Below, piece by piece: positions 9,853 to 19,800 of a DNA stretch of 64,000 nucleotides. Positions within the stretch are counted from its first letter, which is position 1; each line of letters opens with the position of its first letter. The notes below the pieces were generated by a model. It had not been told where the DNA came from and did not search any database. It saw only the letters and a list, made by a program, of their open reading frames with translations. The stretch comes from Clostridiales bacterium (lineage in GTDB: Bacteria > Bacillota > Clostridia > Christensenellales > CAG-917): contig CP091734.1 of assembly GCA_022009995.1 (NCBI GenBank), positions 930,001 through 994,000 on the forward strand. The letters are read 5' to 3'. A program made the translations under genes and the position numbers.

Positions 9853-10679
9853 ATGAGTGAATGTACGCACGATTGCAGCTCCTGCGAAAGCCACGGAAGT
9901 TGCAACGAAAAAACTGACTTCACCGTCCCCGTAAACGCATTGTCGAAGGTCAAACACGTTATTGGCATCGTGTCGGGAAAAGGTGGCGTGGGCAAATCTC
10001 TCGTAACGGGGCTTATGGCGTCGATTACGGCAAAACAAGGGTTTAAGACGGCGATTCTGGACGCTGATATTACCGGTCCGTCGATTCCGCGCATGTTTAA
10101 CGTGGACGGTCCCATCGACAGCGACGGCAGTTTCTTTTATCCCGTGAAATCAAAGGGTGGCATTGAAATTATGTCGGCAAACCTTTTGCTGGAACACAAT
10201 AACGATCCCGTCGTATGGCGCGGTCCCGTCATCGCGGGTATGGTGAAACAGTTCTGGACGGATTGCGTCTGGGGCGACGTGGACTTTATGTACGTCGATA
10301 TGCCTCCCGGAACGGGCGACGTGCCGCTTACGGTTTTCCAAAGCCTGAACGTCGACGGTATCATCGTCGTGACAAGCCCGCAGGAACTCGTGTCGATGAT
10401 TGTCGGCAAAGCCGTGAAGATGGCAAATATGATGAATATCCCCGTGCTTGGCGTCGTTGAGAATATGAGTTACGTCAAATGCCCGGACTGCGGAAAGAGT
10501 TTTCGATTTTCGGCGACAGCAAGGTTGACGAAGTCGCAACCGAATTCGACCTGAAAGTTCTCGGACGGATTCCGTTTGACAAAAACATCGCAAAAGCCTG
10601 CGACGAAGGCAACGTCGAGTCACTTGACGCGGACTTCCTTGACAGCGCGAAAGAGGCGATAAAACGCCTTGCAAAATAA
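9853..10679 (+). CDS. mrp: Mrp/NBP35-type Fe-S carrier ATPase (one frame break)
   Basis: About 275 residues. A cysteine-rich N-terminus (Cys4, 8, 11, 17) precedes the deviant Walker A GKGGVGKS (42-49), then DADITGPSIPR, VDMPPGTGD and a CPDC pair (Cys210/213) that would hold a bridging Fe-S cluster. Members of the Mrp/ApbC family assemble or carry [4Fe-4S] clusters to apo-proteins. The extra N-terminal cysteines resemble the eukaryotic Nbp35 layout and occur in anaerobic bacteria. A break near 10495 falls just after the CPDC motif and is repaired by one more A in an AAA run. The ATG was chosen for its GGAAG site seven bases upstream. Confidence 0.9.
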
Positions 10680-10691
10680 ACGAAGAAAAAA

Positions 10692-10722
10692 AGAAGCGCC
10701 CCGAAAAATCGGGGCGTTTCTT
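10692..10722. terminator. bidirectional terminator between mrp and the acyltransferase gene
   Basis: GCGCCCCGA / TCGGGGCG stem with a short A loop between two convergent genes, followed by TTTC on the plus strand and an A-rich side for the minus strand. Confidence 0.75.
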
Positions 10723-10744
10723 AAATATATAAGGGGGAAGGAAA

Positions 10745-12034
10745 TTATCTTGCGTTTAAGCGGTCGAATTCTTTCACGTTTTCCACGATAAGGTCAAAGA
10801 ATTTTTCAACGATTTTTTTGTCGTCGTCGTTGCCGCGGATTGCAATCGTCATCGTTACGACGTCGTTTAAGGTTGTGAGCGCAAGTTGCATAAATGGTTT
10901 GTACTTGACCGCGCCCGTCATAAATCCGTCAACGGGTTTCGCATTGCCGAAAGTCAGTTTATCGACGGGAAGAAGCCCGATGTTGCTCATACCGATAAGC
11001 GGGTTGGCGTACCCGATTTTGATTGCGAATTCCGAAATCGAAAAGGGCAGTATGGTATAGGCGAGTTTCAGAAGAGGCAGGCTGTAAAGCCCCATATATT
11101 TGTCGCGCTTGCTTTTCTTTGTGGAACGCATGACGTTGATAAGCGTATCGTTGATCGTTTCGCCCTTGTTATGCACCGTGCAAAGCATAAATCCCGTGTG
11201 ATTCGCAAGTCCGCCGGCCTCATCGCCGCCTTCGATATGACGGCGCAAATCGACCATGCAGGGGATTGAAAGGGTTTCGTCGTCGCGCATGCCCGAAATA
11301 TCGTAAAGCGCGCGCACGTACGCCGCAAGCAGCATATCGTTGACGGTAACGCCCAGACGTTTTCCCGCGTTTTTCATATTAAGGAAAGTGTCGCGGTCGA
11401 TTTTTCTGATGTTGATCATCGTGTGGTCGTCGGGACGGGGTTCGGTCAGCGGAAATACGTGTTTGTCTTTCACCGCGCTGATGTTTTTGAAAAGACCTTT
11501 CGCAACCTTTTTGTCGGCTGCGTCGAGTTTCGTATAAACCTGTTCCGCGCTTCTCGTGCCTTGTTTAAGGTCGGTGGGGTTTTCGCCGTTCAAAATCGCG
11601 TTGTAGTTTTTTGCAAGCTTTTTCAAAAAGTATTTGAAGTCGCCGCCGTCAAAGCACATATGGTTGACGATCATCGCAAACGTCGATTTTCCGTCCTTGT
11701 TCAGGACAATCACCTTAAACTGTACGTTGCTTGAAACGGGGATACTCTGGCACAGGAAATCGTACGCTTCTTTTTCGGGATCGTCGCTGTCTTTTATTGT
11801 CAGGATATCGTCGACGGTGTAAGGCTCCACCTTCCAGTAAGGATTGACGGGATTCTCGTGAAAACTACTGTGAAGCACGGGAGCTTTTTCGCACATTATG
11901 ACCAGCACGTTTTTAAGCGCGTCGGCGTCTAAGAGCCCGTCGAAAGTCAGGGTTGCGTGCACCATACGGTCGTAATAGTTTCGGAAAAGATATTGCATCT
12001 TATCCCACATTTCGGCTTTTATAGTTTTGCTCAT
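10745..12034 (-). CDS. condensation-domain / PapA-like acyltransferase family protein
   Basis: An intact 429-residue protein. The segment VNHMCFDGGDF (124-133) matches the HHxxxDG active-site motif of condensation and PapA/AtfA-type acyltransferases, with Asn replacing the first His and the catalytic second His (125) and Asp-Gly (129-130) kept. A later PLIGMSNIG segment matches the second conserved core of the fold. Enzymes of this class move acyl groups from thioesters to alcohols or amines. There is no adjacent carrier protein or adenylation domain, so it is probably a stand-alone enzyme of lipid or small-molecule acylation (inference). No clear ribosome site is seen before the ATG; a TAAAAT box lies about 15 bases upstream. 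Confidence 0.65.
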   Translation of the reverse strand: MSKTIKAEMWDKMQYLFRNYYDRMVHATLTFDGLLDADALKNVLVIMCEKAPVLHSSFHENPVNPYWKVEPYTVDDILTIKDSDDPEKEAYDFLCQSIPVSSNVQFKVIVLNKDGKSTFAMIVNHMCFDGGDFKYFLKKLAKNYNAILNGENPTDLKQGTRSAEQVYTKLDAADKKVAKGLFKNISAVKDKHVFPLTEPRPDDHTMINIRKIDRDTFLNMKNAGKRLGVTVNDMLLAAYVRALYDISGMRDDETLSIPCMVDLRRHIEGGDEAGGLANHTGFMLCTVHNKGETINDTLINVMRSTKKSKRDKYMGLYSLPLLKLAYTILPFSISEFAIKIGYANPLIGMSNIGLLPVDKLTFGNAKPVDGFMTGAVKYKPFMQLALTTLNDVVTMTIAIRGNDDDKKIVEKFFDLIVENVKEFDRLNAR

Positions 12035-12082
12035 AGTATCAAAATCAGTATTTTATCGTATCGTTTTTACGAGATAAAGATG

Positions 12083-12931
12083 TTATTTGTTTTCGTCGTT
12101 CCACATTGTGTAGTACGCTTCGTCAATGCGCGCTTTCTTTTCGGCTGCCGCCTTATCCTTTTTCTTTGCATAACTCACAAGAGATGCGATAAGGATAACG
12201 ACGTCGAGAAGGGCTGCGCCGACGGGAAGAAGCCACGACGGATGCCACGGGATAACGTGCGCCACGCCCAGCATTACGTACACCATAACGGCGGTTACTT
12301 CAACGGTTGCAAGCAGGTCGAAAAGCCTTGATTTACTGTTGTAAGAATACGCCTCGGCGGTGTCGGTGATAAGCATTGCGACCACCATTACAAGGAAGGT
12401 CATCCAACTGTACTTGAAGTGCACGAGTATTTGCAGAATAAGGAAAATAAACGTGAACGTAAGCGCGATGATGACGTGCGACAGACCGCGGATTGCAAGG
12501 TGTCTTTTCTTTTTCGCAAGGACGATAATACCGAAAATCGCGCCTGCGATAACGCCCATAAACGCGCCGCCCACAAGAATGAGCCAGGTTTTGTCCCATG
12601 CGCGGGTTGCGAAACTGACCGAAAGATATCCGATCACGACAAACAGCGCGATTGCGATGCCGGTGAGCACTCTTGCGCCGATGCGGGGCACTGCGCGCTT
12701 TACGTTGTCCAGACGGTTTTCAAAATCGACGAGCGTGTCTTTGAAGTTTCCGAGACTGTCGATGCACAGGTCGTAGATGGCGTTTTCGTCCGTCATACCT
12801 TTTATCTTGTATTCCTGCGCGCGGTCGAGAAGGTTTTGCAAAACTTCTTCGCGGTATTCCATTGCCTCTTTTGTGGGAGAGATGGCGCGGAATTGTTGTT
12901 CGAGATACTTTTTGAAGCGGTCGATTAACAT
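12083..12931 (-). CDS. DUF1700/permease-prefix-type membrane protein
   Basis: 282 residues. The N-terminal 90 or so are soluble and helical (FKKYLEQQFRAISPTKEAM and a YDLCIDSLGNFKDTL segment), typical of DUF1700 or permease-prefix domains that sit beside PadR regulators. Six or so hydrophobic helices follow. A short basic tail rich in Lys/Ala ends the protein. It starts two bases after the stop of the PadR gene, with GGAGG upstream, so the pair is one transcript. Known pairs of this type are autoregulated envelope-stress modules; the exact role is unknown. Confidence 0.75.
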   Translation of the reverse strand: MLIDRFKKYLEQQFRAISPTKEAMEYREEVLQNLLDRAQEYKIKGMTDENAIYDLCIDSLGNFKDTLVDFENRLDNVKRAVPRIGARVLTGIAIALFVVIGYLSVSFATRAWDKTWLILVGGAFMGVIAGAIFGIIVLAKKKRHLAIRGLSHVIIALTFTFIFLILQILVHFKYSWMTFLVMVVAMLITDTAEAYSYNSKSRLFDLLATVEVTAVMVYVMLGVAHVIPWHPSWLLPVGAALLDVVILIASLVSYAKKKDKAAAEKKARIDEAYYTMWNDENK

Positions 12932-12932
12932 A

Positions 12933-13268
12933 TTATTTTGTTCCTCCGTTGATTAAGTCTTTCATTATTTTTATGGTATCAAACCAGTTGGTTTTGTTGA
13001 AGTCGTAAAAGGCGCGGCCTTTTTTGGTGATGCGGTAATATCTGCGTCTTGCGCTGGCGTCGCTTTCGCCCCAGTAACTTTCGATAAACCCGTCGTGTTC
13101 CATACGGCGGAAGGCAGAGTAAAGGGTGGCGTCTTTCGGGACAAGTTCGCCGTGGCTAAGGTCTTCGATCGCCTTGCTTATTTCATAGCCGTAACTGTCG
13201 TTTTTGATAAGTTGCGCGAGAATTATCGTTTCGGTGTGACCGCGCAGCATATCGGCGCTTATTGCCAT
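12933..13268 (-). CDS. PadR-family transcriptional regulator
   Basis: 111 residues from the ATG at 13268, which has a perfect AGGAGG nine bases upstream; a longer reading to 13319 lacks a site and crosses the promoter. The sequence shows the PadR winged helix: LRGHTETIILAQLIKNDSYG at the N-terminus, then DATLYSAFRRMEHDGFIESYW (recognition helix and wing; 21 residues, key residues LYSAFRRME) and RRYYRITKKG. PadR proteins repress their own operon and release it on binding a small ligand. An inverted repeat overlapping its promoter (13288-13306) is the probable operator. Confidence 0.9.
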   Translation of the reverse strand: MAISADMLRGHTETIILAQLIKNDSYGYEISKAIEDLSHGELVPKDATLYSAFRRMEHDGFIESYWGESDASARRRYYRITKKGRAFYDFNKTNWFDTIKIMKDLINGGTK

Positions 13269-13287
13269 TTTATTTCGCCTCCTTATG

Positions 13288-13335
13288 TATATCGCCTGAC
13301 GATATATATCATAACACAAAAAATGACGATGTCAA
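13288..13335 (-). promoter_or_regulatory. PadR promoter with overlapping inverted-repeat operator
   Basis: On the minus strand TTGACA (plus 13330-13335), a 16-base gap and TATGAT (plus 13308-13313) form a near-consensus promoter. Immediately downstream lies a perfect inverted repeat, TATATCG-CCTGA-CGATATA (13288-13306), covering the expected transcription start. This is where an autorepressor would bind. Confidence 0.7.
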
Positions 13336-13456
13336 TAGTTTTTGATAGAAAAACGAAAAAAAATCCCAAAAATATTTTTCGCCGAAAAAACGTGTTTACA
13401 AACCCGCATTTTATATGGTAAATTATTTATATAAGATAGTTTCGGGTGGATATATT

Positions 13457-14671
13457 ATGGACAAAAAAGAAAGAACGAAAAAACCGATGAAAAAGGGCGC
13501 AAAATGGGCGCTTGTCATTTTTATATGGGGCTTTTCGGCGTATTTTCTCGTTGCGCTGTCGGGATTTATCGCGGCAACCGTTTCGGCAAAGGACGCGAAA
13601 AGCGTCTGGGCGGACTGGCAGAACGAATACGTCGCGCTTCTTGAACAGCGTTACGCTGCCGACGAAAACTTTTCAAAGGTGAACGACGAGGATTTCCTTA
13701 CCCGCACCGATATGGCAGAAGTCCTCGGCGCAAAGCTTAACGAGATAAGGTATATCGCGTCGCACAACAGTTACAAAACGGGGCTCACTCCCGAAACGAA
13801 GTATTTTTATCACGGCCCGCTTGCGGCGATAATGGGAAAGCAATACGATTATATCTTCGACACGATTACCGAACAGCTCAACGCAGGTATCCGAAGTATC
13901 GAACTTGACGCGAATAAGGTGAAAACCGCCGACGGGTTCAGAATCGAGTGTCTGCACAGCGATATGCTGGAAACGAACAGCACGATGATCGACTTCGACA
14001 AAGGTCTTAAAGAAATCAGAATGTGGATGGACAGAAACGAAAACGCTTTGCCGATTATCGTCCTTGTGGAGCCGAAAGGCGGCAAAAAATTCGACCTCGA
14101 AGCCTTTGATAAATTCGACGAAATGCTGTTTAATAACTTCGGCGAAAAACTCGTTACTCCCAAAAAACTGCTTGACGCGGCGGGCGTTTCCGACTTTGAC
14201 GAATTCCGCGCGAAAAACGCTTATCCGACCGTTGAAAGTCTGAAAGGGAAAATCATTTTCTTGTTGCACGAAAAGGACAGCCTGGAAACGTACATGCAAC
14301 GCGATCCCGATATGCAAAAAAGCGCGATGAATATCGCCCTTGACTACGCCACCGTTCAGAAAAAAGGCAAGGATTATTCCCGTTTCTCGTTCACCGTGAT
14401 TCTGAACGATCCGACGAAACACAAGGACCGTATTTCTGAGGCGATAAACCGCGATAATTTTATGGTCAGAACGAGGCTGGACAAATACGCCGTCGTGAAA
14501 GACCACTGGTACAACAACGGAATCGAGTCCGACGCGAATATTTTAAGCACCGATTACACCCCGCACGCCAAGGAAAGAATAATGGAATATCCGACGAAAG
14601 GGAAGTGGACGGATACCTATTACGCAATATTGTACGAGGCGGACAAAACGGTAACCTTGCGCGGCAAATAA
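13457..14671 (+). CDS. membrane-anchored PI-PLC-like phosphodiesterase
   Basis: 404 residues from the ATG at 13457, which has a GGGTGG site. One N-terminal helix (about 17-40) anchors the protein. The catalytic TIM-barrel signatures of the phosphoinositide-specific phospholipase C superfamily follow: IRYIASHNSYKTG (His103), GIRSIELDA (Glu149, Asp151) and CLHSDM (His167), closest in my reading to the Ca2+-dependent PI-PLC-C1 group (PF16670). Such enzymes cleave glycerophosphodiester bonds of inositol lipids; in a bacterium the true substrate may be another glycophospholipid. No frame break. It ends before a terminator, so it is monocistronic. Confidence 0.75.
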   Translation: MDKKERTKKPMKKGAKWALVIFIWGFSAYFLVALSGFIAATVSAKDAKSVWADWQNEYVALLEQRYAADENFSKVNDEDFLTRTDMAEVLGAKLNEIRYIASHNSYKTGLTPETKYFYHGPLAAIMGKQYDYIFDTITEQLNAGIRSIELDANKVKTADGFRIECLHSDMLETNSTMIDFDKGLKEIRMWMDRNENALPIIVLVEPKGGKKFDLEAFDKFDEMLFNNFGEKLVTPKKLLDAAGVSDFDEFRAKNAYPTVESLKGKIIFLLHEKDSLETYMQRDPDMQKSAMNIALDYATVQKKGKDYSRFSFTVILNDPTKHKDRISEAINRDNFMVRTRLDKYAVVKDHWYNNGIESDANILSTDYTPHAKERIMEYPTKGKWTDTYYAILYEADKTVTLRGK

Positions 14672-14683
14672 CGAAAACGAAAC

Positions 14684-14706
14684 GGTCGGCGACGGCCGTT
14701 TTTCGT
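14684..14706 (+). terminator. intrinsic terminator after PI-PLC gene
   Basis: ACGGTCG / CGGCCGT (one G-T pair) around a GCGA loop, followed by TTTTT. Confidence 0.7.
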
Positions 14707-14838
14707 GCGCCCGCGACGTTGTATCGTAATATTTTGAATGATATTGAAATTTTTTGTTATTTTTGGGGTTTTCCGAAAAAAATTTTGTTACAAGAACGCT
14801 TTTCCGTAAAAAATTCGGAAAAAAATCAATAATTTCGT

Positions 14839-14867
14839 TTACACCGCATATAACGTATGTTAAAATC
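14839..14867 (+). promoter_or_regulatory. promoter of Lrp-type regulator gene
   Basis: TTTACA, a 17-base spacer and TAAAAT, then an AAAGGAGAT ribosome site and the GTG start at 14894; positions approximate by a base. Confidence 0.65.
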
Positions 14868-14893
14868 GAATAGTAAGGAAAAAGGAGATAACC

Positions 14894-15355
14894 GTGGATA
14901 ACACCGACGTAAAAATATTGCAGTGTCTTATGAAAAACGCTCGTGCGAATTCGTCCGAAATCGCCGAGAAGGTCAAGCTGTCCACGTCCACCGTTATCGA
15001 ACGCATCAAAAAACTTGAAAACTCGGGCGTTATCAAAGGCTATGCCGCGATTATCGTCCCCGAAAAACTCGGCAAAGACGTCACCGCGCTTATAAGCGTC
15101 GCAATCGACCATCCGAAGTTCAACGACGGTTTCGTCGCCGCGGTCAAGGACAACCGCCACATTGCGGAATGTTTGTATATCGCGGGGGAATTCGATTACT
15201 TTTTGAAAGTCGTCACCGACAATACGAAAACGCTTGAAAGCGTGCTGAACGAAATCAAGAGTATCCCCGGCGTTTCAAAGACGCAGACGAGCATCGTTTT
15301 AAGCAGTCCGAAGAACGAATACAGCGTCCCCATAAAGGCGAAAAAAGAAAAGTAA
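14894..15355 (+). CDS. Lrp/AsnC-family transcriptional regulator
   Basis: 153 residues from a GTG start with AAGGAGATAACC upstream. Residues 1-55 form the AsnC helix-turn-helix (DVKILQCLMKNARANSSEIA and STVIERIKKLENSGVIKGY), and about 65-140 the RAM ligand-binding domain (FDYFLKVVTDNTKTLESVL). Lrp-type proteins respond to amino acids and form octameric discs. It is followed after 64 bases by the transhydrogenase genes in the same direction without an intervening terminator, so it may regulate or be co-transcribed with them (inference). Confidence 0.9.
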   Translation: MDNTDVKILQCLMKNARANSSEIAEKVKLSTSTVIERIKKLENSGVIKGYAAIIVPEKLGKDVTALISVAIDHPKFNDGFVAAVKDNRHIAECLYIAGEFDYFLKVVTDNTKTLESVLNEIKSIPGVSKTQTSIVLSSPKNEYSVPIKAKKEK

Positions 15356-15361
15356 AATATG

Positions 15362-15404
15362 CGCGAAAGCGCGAAATTATAAAATAAGGGCGAAAGCCGA
15401 AAAT
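15362..15404 (+). other. two small GAAA-loop hairpins before pntA
   Basis: GCGC-GAAA-GCGC and, about 20 bases later, GGC-GAAA-GCC lie between the Lrp stop and the AAGGAG site of the next gene. Both have GNRA-type tetraloops, which stabilise RNA; no T run follows, so they are not terminators. They might be processing or stability elements. Confidence 0.5.
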
Positions 15405-15419
15405 TAAGGAGAAATAATA

Positions 15420-16585
15420 ATGATAGTTGGTATCCCCAAGGAAATTATGCACGACGAAGCGCGTGTTGCTGCAATCCCCGACACCGTAAAGAAAATGGTC
15501 GCCGCAGGCATGACCGTTCTTTTTGAAAAAGGCGCAGGCGAAGGCTCGCACTACCATGACAAGGATTACCTTGCCGCAGGCGCAACCATTCTTGAAGATT
15601 GCGAAGAAATTTTTGCAAAATCCGACGTTATCCTGAAAGTTAAGGAACCTCTCTTCAACGAAGAAAAGGGCAAACACGAAATCGAGATGATGCACAAAGG
15701 TCAATATATTATTACGTTCATTCACCCCGCGTCTCCCGTAAACCACAAGATGGTCAAAGATATGGCGGCGGCAGGCGTTATCGGTCTTACCCTTGACGGC
15801 GTACCTCGTATCTCCCGCGCACAATCCATGGACGCTTTGTCCTCGATGAGCACCTGCGCAGGCTATAAGGGCATGCTCATGGGCGCAAACGACATCTCCA
15901 AATTCATGCCTTTGATCGGCTCGGCAGTCGGCGTTATCCAACCCGCAAACGTTCTCGTCATCGGTACCGGCGTTGCAGGTCTTCGTGCGGTCGCAACCGC
16001 AAAAGGTCTCGGCGCGAAAGTATATTCTGCCGATATCCGTCCTTCCGCAAACGAACAGGCAATGTCGCTCGGCGCGAAATCGTCCCGACCGGTGTTCCCG
16101 AAGAAATCGCGGTACGTCGCGTAGGCGTTGTCGAATATGCAAAACGTCTTCCCGAAGAATGGCTTGAAAAAGAACGCGCGGCACTTGCAGACGCAGTCAA
16201 AAACGCCGACATCATCTTCTGCTCGGCACTCCTTCAAGGACAACTCGCTCCCACGCTCCTTACCGATGAAATGGTCGCTTCCATGAAGCCCGGCTCTGCA
16301 ATTATCGATATTTCCATCGACCAGGGCGGCAACTGTGCAATCACCTCTCCCGGTATCCGCGACATCAAACACAACGTCATTATCGAAGGTATCAAGAATA
16401 TCCCCGGTCAACTTCCCACCAGCTCGACCTGGCTCTTCGCATACAACATCTACAATCTGCTTGCGTTCCTCGCGAAAGACGGCAGCATTAAACTCGATAT
16501 GAACGACGAAATCGTACAAAGCATTCTCGTAACGATTGACGGTGAAATCGTACATAAAGGTGCTCGCGAGGCGATGGGACTTTAA
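15420..16585 (+). CDS. pntA: NAD(P) transhydrogenase alpha subunit, domain I (one frame break)
   Basis: About 389 residues after bridging a break near 16080 (GCGAAATCG should read with one more A). The alanine-dehydrogenase/PNT fold is clear: MIVGIPKEIMHDEARVAAIP at the N-terminus and the NAD-binding VLVIGTGVAGLRAVATAKGL with VYSADIRP, whose Asp binds the adenosine ribose of NAD(H). The subunit binds NAD(H) at the membrane face and exchanges hydride with domain III of the beta subunit, driven by proton flow. It ends after domain I; the small membrane segment that follows in Escherichia coli PntA is instead at the start of the next gene. The gap to the next gene holds a large hairpin and a terminator. 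Confidence 0.9.
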
Positions 16586-16593
16586 GCGCCGAC

Positions 16594-16697
16594 ATTTAGC
16601 GAATTTCTGAGTGTTTTAAGAACCCGAGTTTTCGTGTACGCAATAGTACGCTGGAAAACTCGGAACCTTAAAAGAAACGTCAGAACTTCATCTAAAT
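16594..16697 (+). other. 104-base imperfect hairpin between pntA and pntB
   Basis: Nested complementary blocks pair around one centre: ATTTAG/CTAAAT, TTCTGA/TCAGAA, TTTTAAG/CTTAAAA, CCGAGTTTTC/GAAAACTCGG and GTAC/GTAC, with small internal loops. It begins nine bases after the pntA stop. It is not a gene and not a simple terminator, as no T run follows. It could be an mRNA processing or stability element, or a small palindromic mobile element. Confidence 0.7.
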
Positions 16698-16787
16698 CTC
16701 GCCGCTTAAACGAAGATAATCACCGCTTAAACGGCGAATATGGCGAAAACCGCTTCACAGCATTAACTTTTATCAACAAAAGGCAAT

Positions 16788-16818
16788 CCCCTGCCTGCTT
16801 TCGGGCAGGGGGTATTTT
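16788..16818 (+). terminator. terminator-like hairpin 28 bases before pntB
   Basis: A ten-base-pair stem CCCCTGCCTG / CGGGCAGGGG (one G-T pair) with a CTTT loop is followed by GTATTTTTA. It sits inside the pntA-pntB operon, so either transcription is partly attenuated here or the stem shields the 3' end of the pntA message. Confidence 0.7.
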
Positions 16819-16845
16819 TAATAATGATACAGGCAGGAATTTAAT

Positions 16846-19800
16846 ATGTTATCAACGTTAAACTCTGTTATTACCGGCGCGCTCGCAATGGGCAACTTCG
16901 GCCTTGAAAAAGCGATTTACTTTCAGCTGATTCTTCTTGGCGTATTCGTTGTAGCGACGCTTGTCGGTTACAAACTTATTTCAAACGTTCCGACGCTTTT
17001 GCACACCCCGCTTATGTCGGGTATGAACGCTTTGTCGGGCGTTACGGTGCTTGGCGCGTTGTCGGCAAGTGCCTCGCTTTTCAAACTCGGTACGGCGGGC
17101 ATCGTGCTTTCCGCGATATTCGGTTCACTTGCAATCGCTCTCGCGATGGTCAACGTCGTCGGCGGCTTTATGGTCACCGACCGTATGCTCGGCATGATTG
17201 CGAAAAAGAAGGCGAAAGGGCAACCCGTGATTTACGCGGCGTCGGCAGTTGCGGGCGCAGGACTCCTTGCGGTAATCTGCTGCATGGACGTCATCGCAAA
17301 AGGCGCGGGCACGTCGGCGCGCGATTGGGTTTACCTTGCAATGGCAATCGTATTGTCGCTTGGCGTGCTTTTGGGCATCGCGATGATGGGCAAAGTCGCT
17401 TACAGCAAAATCGGCAATCGTTTCAGCGCGATTTGCATGCTCCTTGCGATTATCCTTATTATCGTGTACGGCAACGGCACAAGCCACATTGCGGCGGTAT
17501 GGACGCTCTATATCGGTCTTGCGCTCGGCACGGTTGCGGGTATTGTCCTTGCAAAGAAAGTCAAAATGATTCAGATGCCGCAGATGGTCGCTCTTCTTAA
17601 CGGTCTGGGCGGCGCGGCTTCGGCAATCGTCGGCGCGTTTGCGATGCTCGGCGTAGGCACGGGCTTTGACGCGTTCTCGACAACAACGTCGGCTCTTGCG
17701 CTTGCGGTCGGTATGATTACCCTTATCGGCAGCCTTGTCGCAGCCGGCAAACTTCACAAGATTCTTCCGCAAAAACCCGTCGTTTACAAAGGACATCAGG
17801 CGATGACCGTCGGCAGTCTTTGCTTGACGCTTGCGCTTATCGTTGTTTTTGCGGCAATTGCGGCTCTTTCGGGCAGCGGCAAAATTGCTCTCGGTATCGA
17901 CCTGAAAGCGTTTTGTGGAATTATGATCGCATTGCTGTTCGTCATTTCGGGATTCTTCGGATACATTTTCGCGATTCGCGTAGGCGGCGCGGATATGCCC
18001 ATTACGATTTCGCTGCTTAACAGCCTTTCGGGCGTTGCCGGCGCAATCGCAGGTCTTGCAATCAACGACTTGTTGCTCGTTGCGGTCGGCGGTATCGTCG
18101 GCGCGTCGGGACTTCTCTTGACGCAAATCATGTGCAAGGCGATGAACAGAAAACTCGGCGCAATCCTTCTTGGCGGCACGTCGTCCAACGACAATGCTCA
18201 AAAAACCGCCCCCGAAAAGGTTGAAGTCAAGGCGGAAGCGAAACCCGCCGAAGTGAAAAAGGAAGTCAAGGCGGAAGAAAAACCCGTTGTCAAGACGGAA
18301 ATCAACTATGCCGCAACTTTGAACAACGCGAAAGAAGTCATCATCGTTCCCGGATACGGCATGGCTATCGCGCAGGCGCAACACCTTGTAAAGCAACTTG
18401 CGGATAAACTCACGGCAAACGGAACGAAAGTAAAATACGCAATTCACCCCGTCGCGGGACGTATGCCGGGGCATATGAACGTTCTTTTGTGCGAAGCCAA
18501 CGTGGAGTACGAAGACTTGTTTGAAATGGACGATATCAATCCCGAGTTCAAGACGGCGGACGCAACGATAGTAATCGGTGCAAACGACGTTCTGAATCCT
18601 GCCGCAAACACTGCGGAAGGCACGCCGATTTACGGAATGCCTGTTCTGGATGTTGCGGATTGCAAAAACATCTTCATCTTCAACTATGACTTAAAACCCG
18701 GCTATGCGGGCGTAGATAACCCCATTTATACCCGCGAAAACGGCGTACATCTGTATCTCGGCAACGCGCAGGAAACCCTGCAAAAGTTTATCGCAGATAT
18801 GGACAAACCCGTTGAAACCACGACGGAAGTCAAGGCCGAAAAGACGGAGGCAAAACCTGTCGAAGTCAAGACCGAAACCAACTACGCTGCAAGCCTTAAC
18901 GGCGCAAAAGAAGTCATTATCGTTCCCGGATACGGCATGGCTATCGCGCAGGCACAACACCTTGTAAAACAACTTGCGGATAAGCTCGCCGCGGGCGGCA
19001 CGAAAGTAAAATATGCAATTCACCCCGTTGCGGGACGTATGCCCGGACACATGAACGTATTGCTTTGCGAGGCGGACGTCGACTACGAAGATTTGTACGA
19101 AATGGACGATATCAACCCCGAGTTCAAGATGGCGGACGCAACGATAGTAATCGGCGCAAACGACGTTCTGAACCCCGCCGCAAACACCGCGGAAGGCACG
19201 CCCATTTACGGAATGCCCGTACTTGACGTTGCGGATTGCAAAAACATCTTCATCTTCAACTACGACCTTAAACCCGGTTACGCCGGCGTTGACAACCCCT
19301 TGTATTCACGCGAAAAGGGCGTTCACCTGTATCTTGGCAACGCACAGGATACCCTTCAAAAGTTTATCGCCGACATGGACAAACCGTCGGAAATAACGCT
19401 TGAAAAGGCGGAAGAAGAAAAGCCCGCAGTCGTTGAAGAAAAGGCGGAAGAAAAACCCGCTGAAAAGGTTGAAAACCCCGCAAAACTTTTGCGTGACGCG
19501 AAAGAAGTCATCATCGTTCCCGGATACGGAATGGCTATCGCGCAGGCGCAGCACCTTGTAAAACAACTTGCGGATAAACTCACGGCAAACGGCACGAAAG
19601 TGAAATACGCAATTCACCCCGTTGCGGGACGTATGCCCGGGCACATGAACGTATTGCTTTGCGAGGCGGACGTTGACTACGAAGATTTGTACGAAATGGA
19701 CGACATCAACCCCGAGTTCAAGACGGCGGACGCAACGATAGTAATCGGCGCAAACGACGTTCTGAACCCCGCCGCGAACACCGCGGAAGGAACGCCGATT

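Noticed and set aside
16634..16861. Possible small gene between pntA and pntB (75 codons)
   Set aside because: It runs through the two hairpins, is not hydrophobic as a separate PntAB subunit would be, and the PntAB helices are found at the start of the next gene.
17125..18474. 449-residue open frame on the minus strand inside pntB
   Set aside because: It is the complement of a strongly conserved coding sequence, has a Arg/His-rich composition without any recognisable fold, and owes its length to the GC-rich codon pattern.
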